Shown here piece after piece: positions 1 to 7,379 of a DNA stretch of 43,742 nt (positions within the stretch are counted from its first letter, which is position 1; each line of letters begins with the position of its first letter). A program made the translations under genes and the position numbers. A model generated the notes under the pieces. That model was given only the letters and a program-made list of their open reading frames with translations. It searched no databases and had not been told where the DNA came from. This DNA comes from UBA1181 sp963648205 (GTDB lineage: Bacteria; Bacteroidota; Bacteroidia; Bacteroidales; Paludibacteraceae). The DNA lies in the NCBI GenBank assembly GCA_963648205.1, contig CAVJCT010000055.1, positions 1 to 43,742 of the forward strand, read 5' to 3'.

Positions 1-117
1 ACTTTTTGTTTATCAAATACTTTGCTTTTTTACTAAAAAATTATTGCGGAATTAACCTATTAAATGGGGAGGTATGGAATGTGCCCCCTATGAAAGAATA
101 TCAAAAAAATTTAAAGA

Positions 118-157
118 TTTTTACTGCGAATATTATTGTTGATATACGCAGTAAAAA
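118..157 (-). terminator. Inverted repeat across the end of the ART fragment
   Basis: Eleven bases at 118-128 (TTTTTACTGCG) are exactly complementary to 147-157 (CGCAGTAAAAA), with an 18-base loop. The stop codon of the minus-strand fragment (133-135) lies inside the loop, so the repeat covers its last codons. The stem is A/T rich at its base and T-rich sequence follows on the minus strand, which fits an intrinsic terminator. A recombination or attachment site is a less likely alternative. Confidence 0.45.
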
Positions 158-537
158 CCTTCTTTTTTTATTTTTTTGTCTATATACTCTTTCACATAGA
201 TTTCATACTCTTGTACATCGAATCCTTTAAGTTCCAATTCGATGTGCCATTTCCCATTGTATTTAACATTTTTTACCTCAAACTTTGCTCCTCGTTGCAA
301 TAGCATCTCGTTTTCTTTAAAGAGTTTTGGTTTCTTCACGCCGTCCCAGTTTAAACCAAAGTCCTCATAATGCTGAGCTGCCATTTCACCTCCGAAATTA
401 CTGAACGGCTCTGCATATACGACTGGCGTGCCTTTAGGACAATATATTTTATATTCAACATCTTTTCTTACTCCAAAATTTGTTTTTTTTACAACTTCCA
501 CAAGACAAAAAAGCCTGTTCAATTCCTGTCTTCCCAA
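133..537 (-). pseudogene. C-terminal fragment of an ADP-ribosyltransferase-fold domain, phage minor-head type
   Basis: This 134-residue reading frame starts at a TTG directly after an in-frame TGA (538-540), so it looks like the tail of a longer protein. Two patterns suggest an ADP-ribosyltransferase fold. One is a strand containing IYCPKGTPVVYAEPFSNFGG. The other is ENEMLLQRGAKFEV, whose E-x-E resembles the catalytic biglutamate motif of R-S-E class enzymes. In Bacteroidota, such C-terminal domains are known on prophage minor head (Mu gpF/SPP1 gp7-like) proteins. The N-terminal head-protein part and the arginine strand are not upstream, where a deleted IS begins 46 bases away. I read it as a prophage or toxin remnant. 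The family call comes from motif memory, not a search. Confidence 0.5.
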
Positions 538-612
538 TCAGTTCTGTTTCCTTCCCTATGTATGACGAAAGCGTGTTTTTTTTATTACTGTCCGCTAAAC
601 AATACAACCCCT

Positions 613-644
613 CACCCAACTTACTGATTTAGAGAAGTTGGGTG
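613..644 (-). terminator. Hairpin downstream of the transposase remnant
   Basis: CACCCAACTT (613-622) pairs with AAGTTGGGTG (635-644) around a 12-base loop. It sits 28 bases past the stop of the remnant transposase and just inside the left terminal repeat, a usual place for the end of an IS transcript. No long T run follows on the minus strand. Confidence 0.45.
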
Positions 645-672
645 GTCGGCAGATTATGTACAAGCCTAAATT

Positions 673-867
673 CTATTCATCACTGTCATTTGGAGGCGAA
701 TCGGACGCTTTTTGAAACATTATTTCCCAGTCTTTTTCTGGACTTTCAAAGAAGGTGTCGATGTTGATGTAGTACATGAGCACAATTCGGGCCATTTGTC
801 GTGGTTGAGTATTTTTTACCAGTTGTCCGAATACCGGCTGTCCGAAGAAATGTGTACTTTTGCTCAT
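673..867 (-). pseudogene. Transposase remnant, N-terminus joined to C-terminus (IS4/DUF4372 type)
   Basis: This is a 64-residue open frame starting at an ATG (865-867). Its first 18 residues, MSKSTHFFGQPVFGQLVK, match the conserved start of IS4-family transposases with a DUF4372 N-terminal domain, as I remember it. The rest (from about ARIVLMYYINIDTFF to an acidic end) resembles the C-terminal tail of the same proteins. The DDE catalytic core that should lie between is missing, so an internal deletion fused the two ends in frame. It cannot transpose by itself. Family assignment is from memory of the N-terminal motif. Confidence 0.55.
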
Positions 868-904
868 GGTTATTGTGTATTTTGTCAGTTCAAAAATAAC
901 CCAA

Positions 905-946
905 AGGGCTGAATTCCAAGCGAGAAATCCAGCCCTAATTTTTTTC
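905..946 (+). terminator. Insulating hairpin plus T run inside the IS remnant
   Basis: AGGGCTG (905-911) pairs with CAGCCCT (930-936), and a T run follows at 940-946 on the plus strand. It lies upstream of the remnant transposase start and points outward. This suits a terminator that stops transcription through the element, or a structure that limits transposase expression from outside promoters. Confidence 0.5.
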
Positions 947-1054
947 CTGACTCTAAAAGTTTAGCGGACAGTAATATTTTTCAATATTGGCTGGTTATAT
1001 AGAGAAAGCCGTGATTAATTGTGTGTCGTAAAAAAAATCTAAAAAATAAAAAGA

Positions 1055-2098
1055 ATGATTAACTATAACGCTTTATTGGATAATCTTTTCGATAACATCT
1101 GGGAAAAGAGATGTCCTGAATATACATTTGTGCGAGATGGAATAATGCGCAACGTTCCCAATGAGAACGAAACGTGGTTCAAGGCAAAACGTAGAATCGC
1201 TTTCTTGCTGAAAGATAAGTCAGACGGAACGTGCGATGACGTAAGAGACTGGTTGATTGACAACGACGACCCAAATAACCAGAGAAACAGGCAACTGAGC
1301 AATGGAACATTTTTTCGTAATATTGCCAATGTCTTATATGGTTTGATGCATAACGAGTGCGATTTTGGTAATATCGAAAGCAAACCTGAAGACGTGAGAA
1401 ATTGCTTTCTAAACACACCTTTCACTCTTATTGAATGCAAAAAAAAAGCAGGACAGGGCTCATTATCCGACAACGTACTCAAGAGTTTTCTTGAAAGAGA
1501 CGCTGCTCTGCTTCAAATGGAATTGGCAATCCTGAGACCCAACATAATTGTGTGCAGTGGATGGCCAATAAACGAATTTGTCAGAGAAATGTTCCCTCAA
1601 GATGACCTATATATTCAAAGCAACAACCTTGCTTATTGTCGCAGAACAAAAACGCTTATCATTTTAGGTTATCACCCCACTGCTCGTATTAGTTATGCGC
1701 AAAATTTTGGAGGAGTCATGGAACACTATAGGAAGTTCTTGGAGACTGAATATGGAAAAGATATGGCTTTTAAGCGACCTGAGAACACAGCGGTCAATGC
1801 AACGGCTTGCGAGTCGCCCAAATATGTTGGAGAGGGTGGTGACGACAAAAGCATGGGCAACGTGAACCATTCTGATCGCGACCCCTTGTTTGAAGAGGTT
1901 GCTCGCTTTATTGTTGGTCTGCAGCAAGTGTCAACTTCGTTTATTCAGCGTAGGTTCGTCCTAGGCTACAACCGCACAGACCGTTTGTTTGATCAGTTGG
2001 AAGCAGTTGGTATTGTCGGTCCTTCTAAAGGTAGTATGCGTCAGGTGTTAATACAGGACGAAGACAAACTGGAACAACTGCTGAAATTTGGTCTATAG
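1055..2098 (+). CDS. Uracil-DNA-glycosylase-like domain fused to an FtsK gamma DNA-binding domain
   Basis: This 347-residue protein has two recognisable parts. Residues about 1-230 look like the uracil-DNA-glycosylase superfamily fold: a strand RIAFLLKD near 47-54, the segment RPNIIVCSGWP near 161-171, and GYHPTARIS near 205-213 in the place of the family's HPS-type loop. Residues about 276-345 match the FtsK gamma winged helix, which in true FtsK/SpoIIIE reads the KOPS/SRS polarity sequences. Conserved pieces visible are DPLFEEVARFIV, STSFIQRRF, GYNR, DQLEAVGIVGP. There is no translocase motor. A linker (about 232-274) joins them. Glycosylase activity is unproven and several family motifs are not evident. 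The gene starts 79 bases past the IS remnant and is followed by WYL and exonuclease genes. The bases between the IS and the start (977-1054) show no clear promoter. Confidence 0.7.
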   Translation: MINYNALLDNLFDNIWEKRCPEYTFVRDGIMRNVPNENETWFKAKRRIAFLLKDKSDGTCDDVRDWLIDNDDPNNQRNRQLSNGTFFRNIANVLYGLMHNECDFGNIESKPEDVRNCFLNTPFTLIECKKKAGQGSLSDNVLKSFLERDAALLQMELAILRPNIIVCSGWPINEFVREMFPQDDLYIQSNNLAYCRRTKTLIILGYHPTARISYAQNFGGVMEHYRKFLETEYGKDMAFKRPENTAVNATACESPKYVGEGGDDKSMGNVNHSDRDPLFEEVARFIVGLQQVSTSFIQRRFVLGYNRTDRLFDQLEAVGIVGPSKGSMRQVLIQDEDKLEQLLKFGL

Positions 2099-2185
2099 GT
2101 CATAGGTGCAGAAAAAGTCGGAAAATGCCATTATTGACTATAACTTATAAAAACAAGGTGTGCATTTTTTTTCATAGGTTATGCC

Positions 2186-2193
2186 TATCTTTG
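2186..2193 (+). promoter_or_regulatory. -7 promoter element of the WYL-exonuclease genes
   Basis: TATCTTTG fits the Bacteroidota -7 consensus TAnnTTTG and lies 20 bases before the WYL start codon. An ATAGG-N5-CCTAT inverted repeat (2174-2188) overlaps its upstream edge and could be an operator, but five-base arms are weak evidence. No clear TTTG -33 element was found. Confidence 0.5.
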
Positions 2194-2213
2194 CTATCTA
2201 AACAAGTTACGAT

Positions 2214-2933
2214 ATGCCAGCAAATCAATTCGGACGATATGTTTGGCTCGTTGATACATACGCCACGCTCAACCAAATACAGGCGGACAGCAAACTCAAA
2301 GACCGTGTGGTGTTTGAAGACATTCCTTCGGGCCATACTTGGCTGACTATCTTTATGCAGGCGGTGCGTGAGAACAAGGTGATGGAGGTGACGCACCAAG
2401 GGTTCGGAAAGTCTGATTCCTACACTTTCGAAATAGAGCCTTACTGCCTCAAAGTGGTGAAGCGTCGTTGGTATGTCATAGCCAACAATCCATACTATGT
2501 GGAGAAGAACAAACGGCATCAAGGTGAAGAAGGATATACGCCACGCAAGGAAATACTGGCATACGGACTCGACCGCATCAGCAGTGCCACAATCCTCGAC
2601 AAGACCTTCGAGATGAAGAAAGATTTCAACATGAAGGATTACTACGAGGGTTGCACGGGCATCATTCCGAGCGATGAGCCGATTGAGCATGTCGTGCTGA
2701 AGGCCTATTGGAACGCTCCCGACTATCTTCGAACACTTCCGTTGCATGAGTCACAACAGGAGATCAGTAGTGACGAGGGGTCAACAATATTCTCATATGA
2801 CGTAAAACTGACGTATGACTTTCTGCAACTCATCATGCAGCATGGCGACCAGGTGGAAGTGCTGGAGCCGAAGAATCTTCGTGACCAGATGTGCAACCTC
2901 GCCAGAACATTAACCTCATATTATAAGGACTGA
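2214..2933 (+). CDS. WYL-domain protein lacking its helix-turn-helix
   Basis: A 239-residue protein. WYL proteins are ligand-sensing regulators, often linked to phage defence and DNA damage, that normally carry an N-terminal winged helix. Here the first 15 residues (MPANQFGRYVWLVDT) look like the start of such a regulator, but the next residues (YATLNQIQADSKLKDR) look like the linker that normally follows the DNA-binding domain. The WYL core follows, with the signature RRWYVIA at about 84-90, and then the C-terminal extension domain. Family members I recall have about 300-350 residues, so roughly 80-100 residues appear deleted in frame. The protein may no longer bind DNA, or may act on a partner. 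It sits 3 bases before the exonuclease gene, presumably in one transcript. Confidence 0.75.
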   Translation: MPANQFGRYVWLVDTYATLNQIQADSKLKDRVVFEDIPSGHTWLTIFMQAVRENKVMEVTHQGFGKSDSYTFEIEPYCLKVVKRRWYVIANNPYYVEKNKRHQGEEGYTPRKEILAYGLDRISSATILDKTFEMKKDFNMKDYYEGCTGIIPSDEPIEHVVLKAYWNAPDYLRTLPLHESQQEISSDEGSTIFSYDVKLTYDFLQLIMQHGDQVEVLEPKNLRDQMCNLARTLTSYYKD

Positions 2934-2936
2934 CAA

Positions 2937-3488
2937 ATGAATGGACTGAACTTTATAGCAATAGACTTTGAAACTGCCATGGGTAAGCGTGCTTCTATCT
3001 GCGAAGCCGGCATCTGTGTGGTGAAGGACGGCAAAGTCGTAGAAACGAAATCATGGCTTGTTCGTCCTGAAGACAATGCTTATTCGTATTGGAACATACA
3101 GGTACACGGCATTCAACCTGAGGACACCGCTCAGGCCCCGGAATTTCCAGAAGTATGGGCAGAGATACTGGAGTATCTTAACGAAACACCAGTATTGGTG
3201 GCACACAATGCTTCCTTTGACATCCCTTGCATCCGAAAGTCGCTGGAGTTGTACGGGCTTCCTATACCCGATGTGGACTACTACTGCACTCTCCGTGCCG
3301 CACGCCACAACTACGACTTCGACCACAATACGCTCGACTACCTCTGCGAGCGGCTCGACATTCCTCAAGGTAAGCACCACCGCGCTGGCGACGATGCCGA
3401 AATGTGCGCCCGACTGTTTCTGAGAGAAATCAAGGATGCAGGGTGGTGCGAGTTGAGTGAGATGAGTTACTGTAACGGTAAGCTGTGA
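2937..3488 (+). CDS. DEDDh 3'-5' exonuclease (DnaQ/epsilon-like)
   Basis: This is a 183-residue, single-domain exonuclease of the DnaQ superfamily. All four motifs are present: D10 and E12 in IDFET (Exo I), D95 in LVAHNASFD (Exo II), and H148-x-A-x-x-D153 in HHRAGDDA (Exo III). Such proteins remove nucleotides from 3' ends with two metal ions. The free-standing form is common in Bacteroidota next to WYL or defence genes. No BRCT or helicase domain is attached, so it need not be part of the replicative polymerase. It follows the WYL gene by 3 bases and precedes a frameshifted gene by 23 bases, suggesting a former operon. Confidence 0.85.
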   Translation: MNGLNFIAIDFETAMGKRASICEAGICVVKDGKVVETKSWLVRPEDNAYSYWNIQVHGIQPEDTAQAPEFPEVWAEILEYLNETPVLVAHNASFDIPCIRKSLELYGLPIPDVDYYCTLRAARHNYDFDHNTLDYLCERLDIPQGKHHRAGDDAEMCARLFLREIKDAGWCELSEMSYCNGKL

Positions 3489-3511
3489 ATATTTCCAAAT
3501 AGAAAAGAACA

Positions 3512-4590
3512 ATGAGAGTTTTTACACATTATACAAAGTTATCAAACGAAGGAGAAGGTATCAGATGGAGGACTCTTCTTCAGTTCGGAAATTCATGGGA
3601 AGTCAAAGGGTCTATTGTAATGAAGAACCCTGGGGCCGCCAATTTCATAAATTCCAATCATTCTGCGATAAATTCGAGGGAACTTTTGGAGCAACTCAAA
3701 ACATTTGACGATGGTGAGCTTAAAGCAGAATGGTACGAGTTTAATTCCGATCCAACGATGAAATGTATATTTTCTCTGAATATTATGCATTAAAAGGAAG
3801 TTGTCTTGAAGGGGTAATCCAAATCTTCAATTTGTTTTATCTTCGTGAAGCTGATTTGGGAAAGGCATTAAGCAAAGTACAAAACTTTGATATTGCTGAT
3901 ATGGCAGACTATGACATAAAACATCTTAAAGCCCCTGTATATTTAGGCTTTGCAGATTTGGCTTGGCATAAAGTGTATGGTAAGGTGGCTGAAAAATTCT
4001 TCAATACTGCTAAAGAATTAGGAATGCAATGTTGGAATGCAGATTTCACGAAGAATTCTTATACACATCCTTTGTCTTTAATGATGTACGGGAAAAACAA
4101 ACCCCAATGTATTCTTACAAAATATCAATTTTACCAGAATACACTCTCACCAATTATCTCACAAGATATTATGGATCCTGTCAATCAGCCAAAAGTAAAA
4201 TTGGATTGTAAGAATATAAAAGACGGAATTATCGGCATACTTGATGAAGAACTTCAGTTGGCACCTAAAGAACAGAAAAATCACCGTTATATATTCGGAC
4301 CATTAGAATTGACCATAACGGATGCAGAGAATGGTTTTGTAGGATTTCGACATCCAAGAAAAGGTAATTCCTATTACGATTACTGGAGTCAAGAGGCTCC
4401 TAATGAAGAACTATATCGTGATATTTTATCAAAATTGGGGTATGACACTGAAAAATCGTCAAAACAAAAAACATGGTTGGCTCGTAAGAGTTTTAATGAC
4501 TATGGAGACAATGAACAGGTAGTCCGTGATAATATCCTTATCGAATTAAAGCAAATCAATTCCTTTTTTGAAGCGAATCTAATAAAATGA
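3512..4590 (+). pseudogene. Uncharacterised protein, split by a single-base frameshift
   Basis: Two overlapping frames make one protein of about 358 residues. The first (3512-3793) runs through GSIVMKNPGAANF and ends soon after SDPTMKCIF. The second takes over near 3770 and continues SEYYALKG to the stop at 4588-4590. The switch is at TTTT (3770-3773). A fifth T would give one unbroken frame reading I-F-F-S-E-Y-Y, so a one-base deletion is the simplest explanation. I do not recognise the family. The NPG segment after two hydrophobic strands faintly resembles DUF1643-type proteins, and HPLSLMMYGKNKPQC is another likely conserved block. A sequencing error would make this an intact gene. Confidence 0.65.
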
Positions 4591-4599
4591 TTTTGTAGT

Positions 4600-5069
4600 A
4601 TGAACAAGAAAATATACTTTGACGGCTCTATCCGTGGTGGAAGAGCCGATGCGGCTCTCTACCAACGTTTGATTGCCTACATTAAGCAGACGGATATAGT
4701 GTTGACCGAACATATCGGAAAGATGAACATGAGCCTGAAGGCACAAACGAAGGTATAGACACGCACATTTATGAGCGCGATACCGAATGGTTGAGAAGTG
4801 CCGACATGGTAATGGCGGAATGCACGTGTCCCTCGCTTGGAGTAGGCTACGAGTTGGCGTATGCCGAAGCACACAACATCCCCGTACACATATTCTATGA
4901 CAAGGGGAAGTCGAACATCTCTGCTATGCTGACTGGCAACTCGTAGTTCGACATACACCCTTACGAAACGGAGGATGAGATTTATCCTCAGATAGACGAA
5001 ATTTTGAAGAAGGAATACTTCGTACGACGTATGGAATTGGGTAATTCGCTGAACGAAACCAATTTGTAA
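4600..5069 (+). pseudogene. Nucleoside 2-deoxyribosyltransferase-like (DNPH1/Rcl type), frameshift plus nonsense codon
   Basis: The start, MNKKIYFDGSIRGGRADAAL, is typical of the DNPH1/nucleoside 2-deoxyribosyltransferase family, which cleaves or swaps the base of deoxynucleoside monophosphates. The frame then stops at TAG 4756-4758. A one-base shift near 4729-4731 restores the family sequence: THIYERDTEWL, SADMVMAEC, and PSLGVGYELAYAEA with the catalytic glutamate region. A second lesion, an in-frame TAG at 4944-4946 (after MLTGNS), interrupts the C-terminus. The intended stop is TAA at 5067-5069. Two independent lesions make a true pseudogene more likely than sequencing error. It lies 9 bases after the preceding broken gene. 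Confidence 0.8.
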
Positions 5070-5170
5070 GGTCTAAAAAACATTCCTCTTGCAATCCATT
5101 CCAACCACAAAAAAATCACCCCCCTAAACAAAAGTAACCCCACAATGCCGTTTTATTCAACTTTTTTTTG

Positions 5171-5178
5171 TACTTTAG
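5171..5178 (+). promoter_or_regulatory. Possible -7 element of the foldase gene
   Basis: TACTTTAG differs from TAnnTTTG at one position and lies 60 bases before the start codon, in the AT-rich gap between the decayed region and the housekeeping genes. No convincing -33 element is visible. Nothing else was recognised in 5070-5238. Confidence 0.35.
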
Positions 5179-5238
5179 CACGCTGAATTTTAAATGTTGA
5201 ATTTTTTAAGTAAGAAAAAAACAAAAAAATAAACATAA

Positions 5239-7305
5239 ATGGCTACATTAGAGAAGATTAGAAGCCGTTCGGGTTTGTTGATTGCGTCTATTGCAATTGC
5301 CCTCTTGTGCTTCGTTGTTGGCGATGCTTTGAATAACTCGTCCACTTTGTTTAACAACTCAAGAAACTCTGTCGGAGAGGTCAACGGTAAGTCTATGACT
5401 ACTGAGGAGTTTCAAAAACAGGTGTCTGTTATGTCTAACGTGTTCAAAATGGCTAACCAGCCTGTTAACGATGGCGATGTTAGAGACGCTGTTTGGAACA
5501 CTTACATTCAGTCCGTCGTTTTGAATGAGGAAGCAGAAGAAATCGGTATGTCTGTAACTGCTTCTGAATTGAAAGACGCTACTTTAGGGGATCATACTCA
5601 TCCTATGCTTCGCCAAATTCCTCTTTTCTCAAACGAGAATGGACAGTTCGACAAAAACCGCTTGATTCAGGTGTTGAGCCAAATGGATCAAGAGGGTAAC
5701 GAGGAGTTGAAAAATTACTGGATGTTCTGGGAGAAGAGAATCTCTGAGACTATCTTATCAGAGAAATTCACTCGCCTTGTAGAAAAAGCAATGTCTGCTC
5801 CTAAGGCTGAGGTCGATTTCCTCGCTAAGGTTTATGCTAATGAGAAGAAGGTCGCTTATGCCTCTAAACCATATTCTGAGTTGGCTGATTCTCTCTTCAC
5901 TCCTTCTGCTGAGGCTTTGAAGGCTAAATATGCAGAGAAGAAAGAAAGCTACAAGACTGAAGGTTACAGAGTTGTAAAGTGCGCTGTTTTCGATGTTCGT
6001 CCATCTAAAGACGATTACGATCAAACCGCTGAGAAGGTAAAGGCTGCTGAGCAATACTTGAAGACTGTCTCTGAAGAGGAGTTGCCTTATTATGTGGCTC
6101 AAGAGTCTGACGCTGAGTTCCCATTCAACCCATTCTATCGCACTGAGAATGATATCGATTACACTTTCAGAGCATTCGCATTCTCTGCTGCTAAGGATTC
6201 TGTTGCTCCTACAATCCAGGATGGTAACGTATTCAAAACTGCTAAGGTTTTGTCAAACGTGGTTTCTCGTCCAGATTCAATGGATGTCAGCGTAATCTTG
6301 ATTGGTGGAACTTCTGTAGATGCAGCAACAAAGACTGCTGATAGTTTGTTGGCTGCTTTGAAGGCTGGTTCTGACTTCAAGGAAGTGGCTGCAAAACACT
6401 CTGCTGATCCTAACGGTCGCCAAAACGGTGGTGAGTGGGGTTGGTTGAGAGAAGGTCTCTCTGGATCTGCTTCTTTCGATAGCACAGTGTTCAACGCTAA
6501 GGTTGGCGATGTTGTAAAGGTTCAAAACGAGCAAGCTATCTTCTTGGTGAAGATCAACGCTGCTACCGCTCCTGTAAAGAAAGTAAGATTGGCTGAAATC
6601 GCAAATCAGATTTTGCCAAGTGGTGATACTTACCGTTCAATATTTGAGCAAGCAAACTCTTTCATCGCAAAGAATAATACAGTCGCTAAGTTTGATACTG
6701 CCGCTGCTGCTGAAGGTTTGATGGTTAGAGAGTTGGGTCCTTTCACTGAGAATCAATCTAATCTCTACGTTATTGAAAACGGTCGTCCAATTGTTAAATG
6801 GGCATACGAGGCTAATTTGGGTGATGTTTGTACAAAACCATTCGACTCAAAAGACAAGTATATCATAGCATACGTTAGTGAGGTGGTTGAGAAGGGTTAC
6901 GTTCCTGAAAACAACGAGCGTGTACAAAAGCAATTATCTGCTGCCGTTATCAAGGATATGAAGGCTGAGAAGATGACAAGCGAGTTGGCTAATGTCTCTG
7001 ATTTGGCTTCTGTTGGCAAGGTTGATACCGCAACCGTTTCAATGGATTTGAACGGTATTAGCGGAATTGGTCCTGACGCTACGTTTATCGGTAAGGCTGC
7101 AAATGCTGAGCAAGGAAAGATTAACGTTGTTGCAGGTGAAAGATCAGTCTTCGCTGTTCAAGTATTAGAGTCTAACGAGTCTACTTTAGGTGCTGCAAAA
7201 GCAGAGCGTGCTAAAGAAAATGCTCGTCAATACGTTTACCGCAACTTGATAAGTACTTTGATGGAGGATGCTGAAGTTGAGGATACTCGTTCAAGATTTT
7301 ATTAA
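5239..7305 (+). CDS. Membrane-anchored peptidyl-prolyl isomerase/chaperone (PpiD/SurA-like)
   Basis: A 688-residue protein with one N-terminal membrane segment (about residues 13-31) and the rest predicted in the periplasm. Next come a SurA/PpiD-type N-terminal chaperone region, a parvulin (PpiC) domain at about residues 345-445 (ADSLLAALKAGSDFKEVA, then GGEWGWLREG), and a long C-terminal region. PpiD-type proteins help newly exported outer-membrane and periplasmic proteins fold. This organism exports type IX substrates and beta-barrels such as PorV. The start follows an AT-rich leader, and a strong terminator follows the stop, so the gene is probably transcribed alone. Bacteroidota members of this length are usually annotated simply as peptidylprolyl isomerase. 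Confidence 0.85.
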   Translation: MATLEKIRSRSGLLIASIAIALLCFVVGDALNNSSTLFNNSRNSVGEVNGKSMTTEEFQKQVSVMSNVFKMANQPVNDGDVRDAVWNTYIQSVVLNEEAEEIGMSVTASELKDATLGDHTHPMLRQIPLFSNENGQFDKNRLIQVLSQMDQEGNEELKNYWMFWEKRISETILSEKFTRLVEKAMSAPKAEVDFLAKVYANEKKVAYASKPYSELADSLFTPSAEALKAKYAEKKESYKTEGYRVVKCAVFDVRPSKDDYDQTAEKVKAAEQYLKTVSEEELPYYVAQESDAEFPFNPFYRTENDIDYTFRAFAFSAAKDSVAPTIQDGNVFKTAKVLSNVVSRPDSMDVSVILIGGTSVDAATKTADSLLAALKAGSDFKEVAAKHSADPNGRQNGGEWGWLREGLSGSASFDSTVFNAKVGDVVKVQNEQAIFLVKINAATAPVKKVRLAEIANQILPSGDTYRSIFEQANSFIAKNNTVAKFDTAAAAEGLMVRELGPFTENQSNLYVIENGRPIVKWAYEANLGDVCTKPFDSKDKYIIAYVSEVVEKGYVPENNERVQKQLSAAVIKDMKAEKMTSELANVSDLASVGKVDTATVSMDLNGISGIGPDATFIGKAANAEQGKINVVAGERSVFAVQVLESNESTLGAAKAERAKENARQYVYRNLISTLMEDAEVEDTRSRFY

Positions 7306-7323
7306 TAAAAGATATTAGAAATG

Positions 7324-7359
7324 AAGGGCATAGGGATTGTTTTCTCTATGCCCTTTTTT
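7324..7359 (+). terminator. Intrinsic terminator after the foldase gene
   Basis: AAGGGCATAG (7324-7333) pairs with CTATGCCCTT (7346-7355) around a 12-base loop, and six T end the run. It separates the foldase transcript from rlmN. Confidence 0.85.
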
Positions 7360-7379
7360 GAGTTATAAGTAGGTGAGAG

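Larger units (their letters stand above)
583..976. mobile_element. Internally deleted IS4-type element (MITE-like), 394 bp
   Basis: Bases 583-600 (TATTACTGTCCGCTAAAC) and 959-976 are perfect 18-bp inverted repeats. Between them lie only a short transposase remnant (673-867, minus) and two hairpins (613-644 and 905-936). A full IS of this kind would carry a transposase of several hundred codons, so most of the gene is gone and the element could move only if a transposase were supplied in trans. Runs of T flank both ends (five T at 578-582 and at 977-981) and might be a target duplication, but a homopolymer is weak evidence. Confidence 0.75.

Noticed and set aside
6..230. Open frame of 74 codons on the plus strand at the left edge
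   Set aside because: It has no family resemblance or promoter and runs antisense through the terminator and end of the minus-strand fragment.
370..627. 85-codon plus-strand frame inside the ART fragment and IS end
   Set aside because: It is antisense to the more convincing reading and crosses the IS boundary; its composition is not protein-like.
540..1054. tRNA, CRISPR or phage attachment site in the left gap
   Set aside because: The repeats there are the IS ends and two hairpins; no tRNA fold, spacer-repeat pattern or duplicated core was found.
2172..2747. 191-codon minus-strand frame over the WYL gene
   Set aside because: It is a shadow of the WYL gene, whose plus-strand product has clear family motifs.
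3761..3780. Programmed -1 frameshift in the uncharacterised gene
   Set aside because: No slippery heptamer of the X-XXY-YYZ type and no clear stimulatory hairpin; a lost T explains the data more simply.
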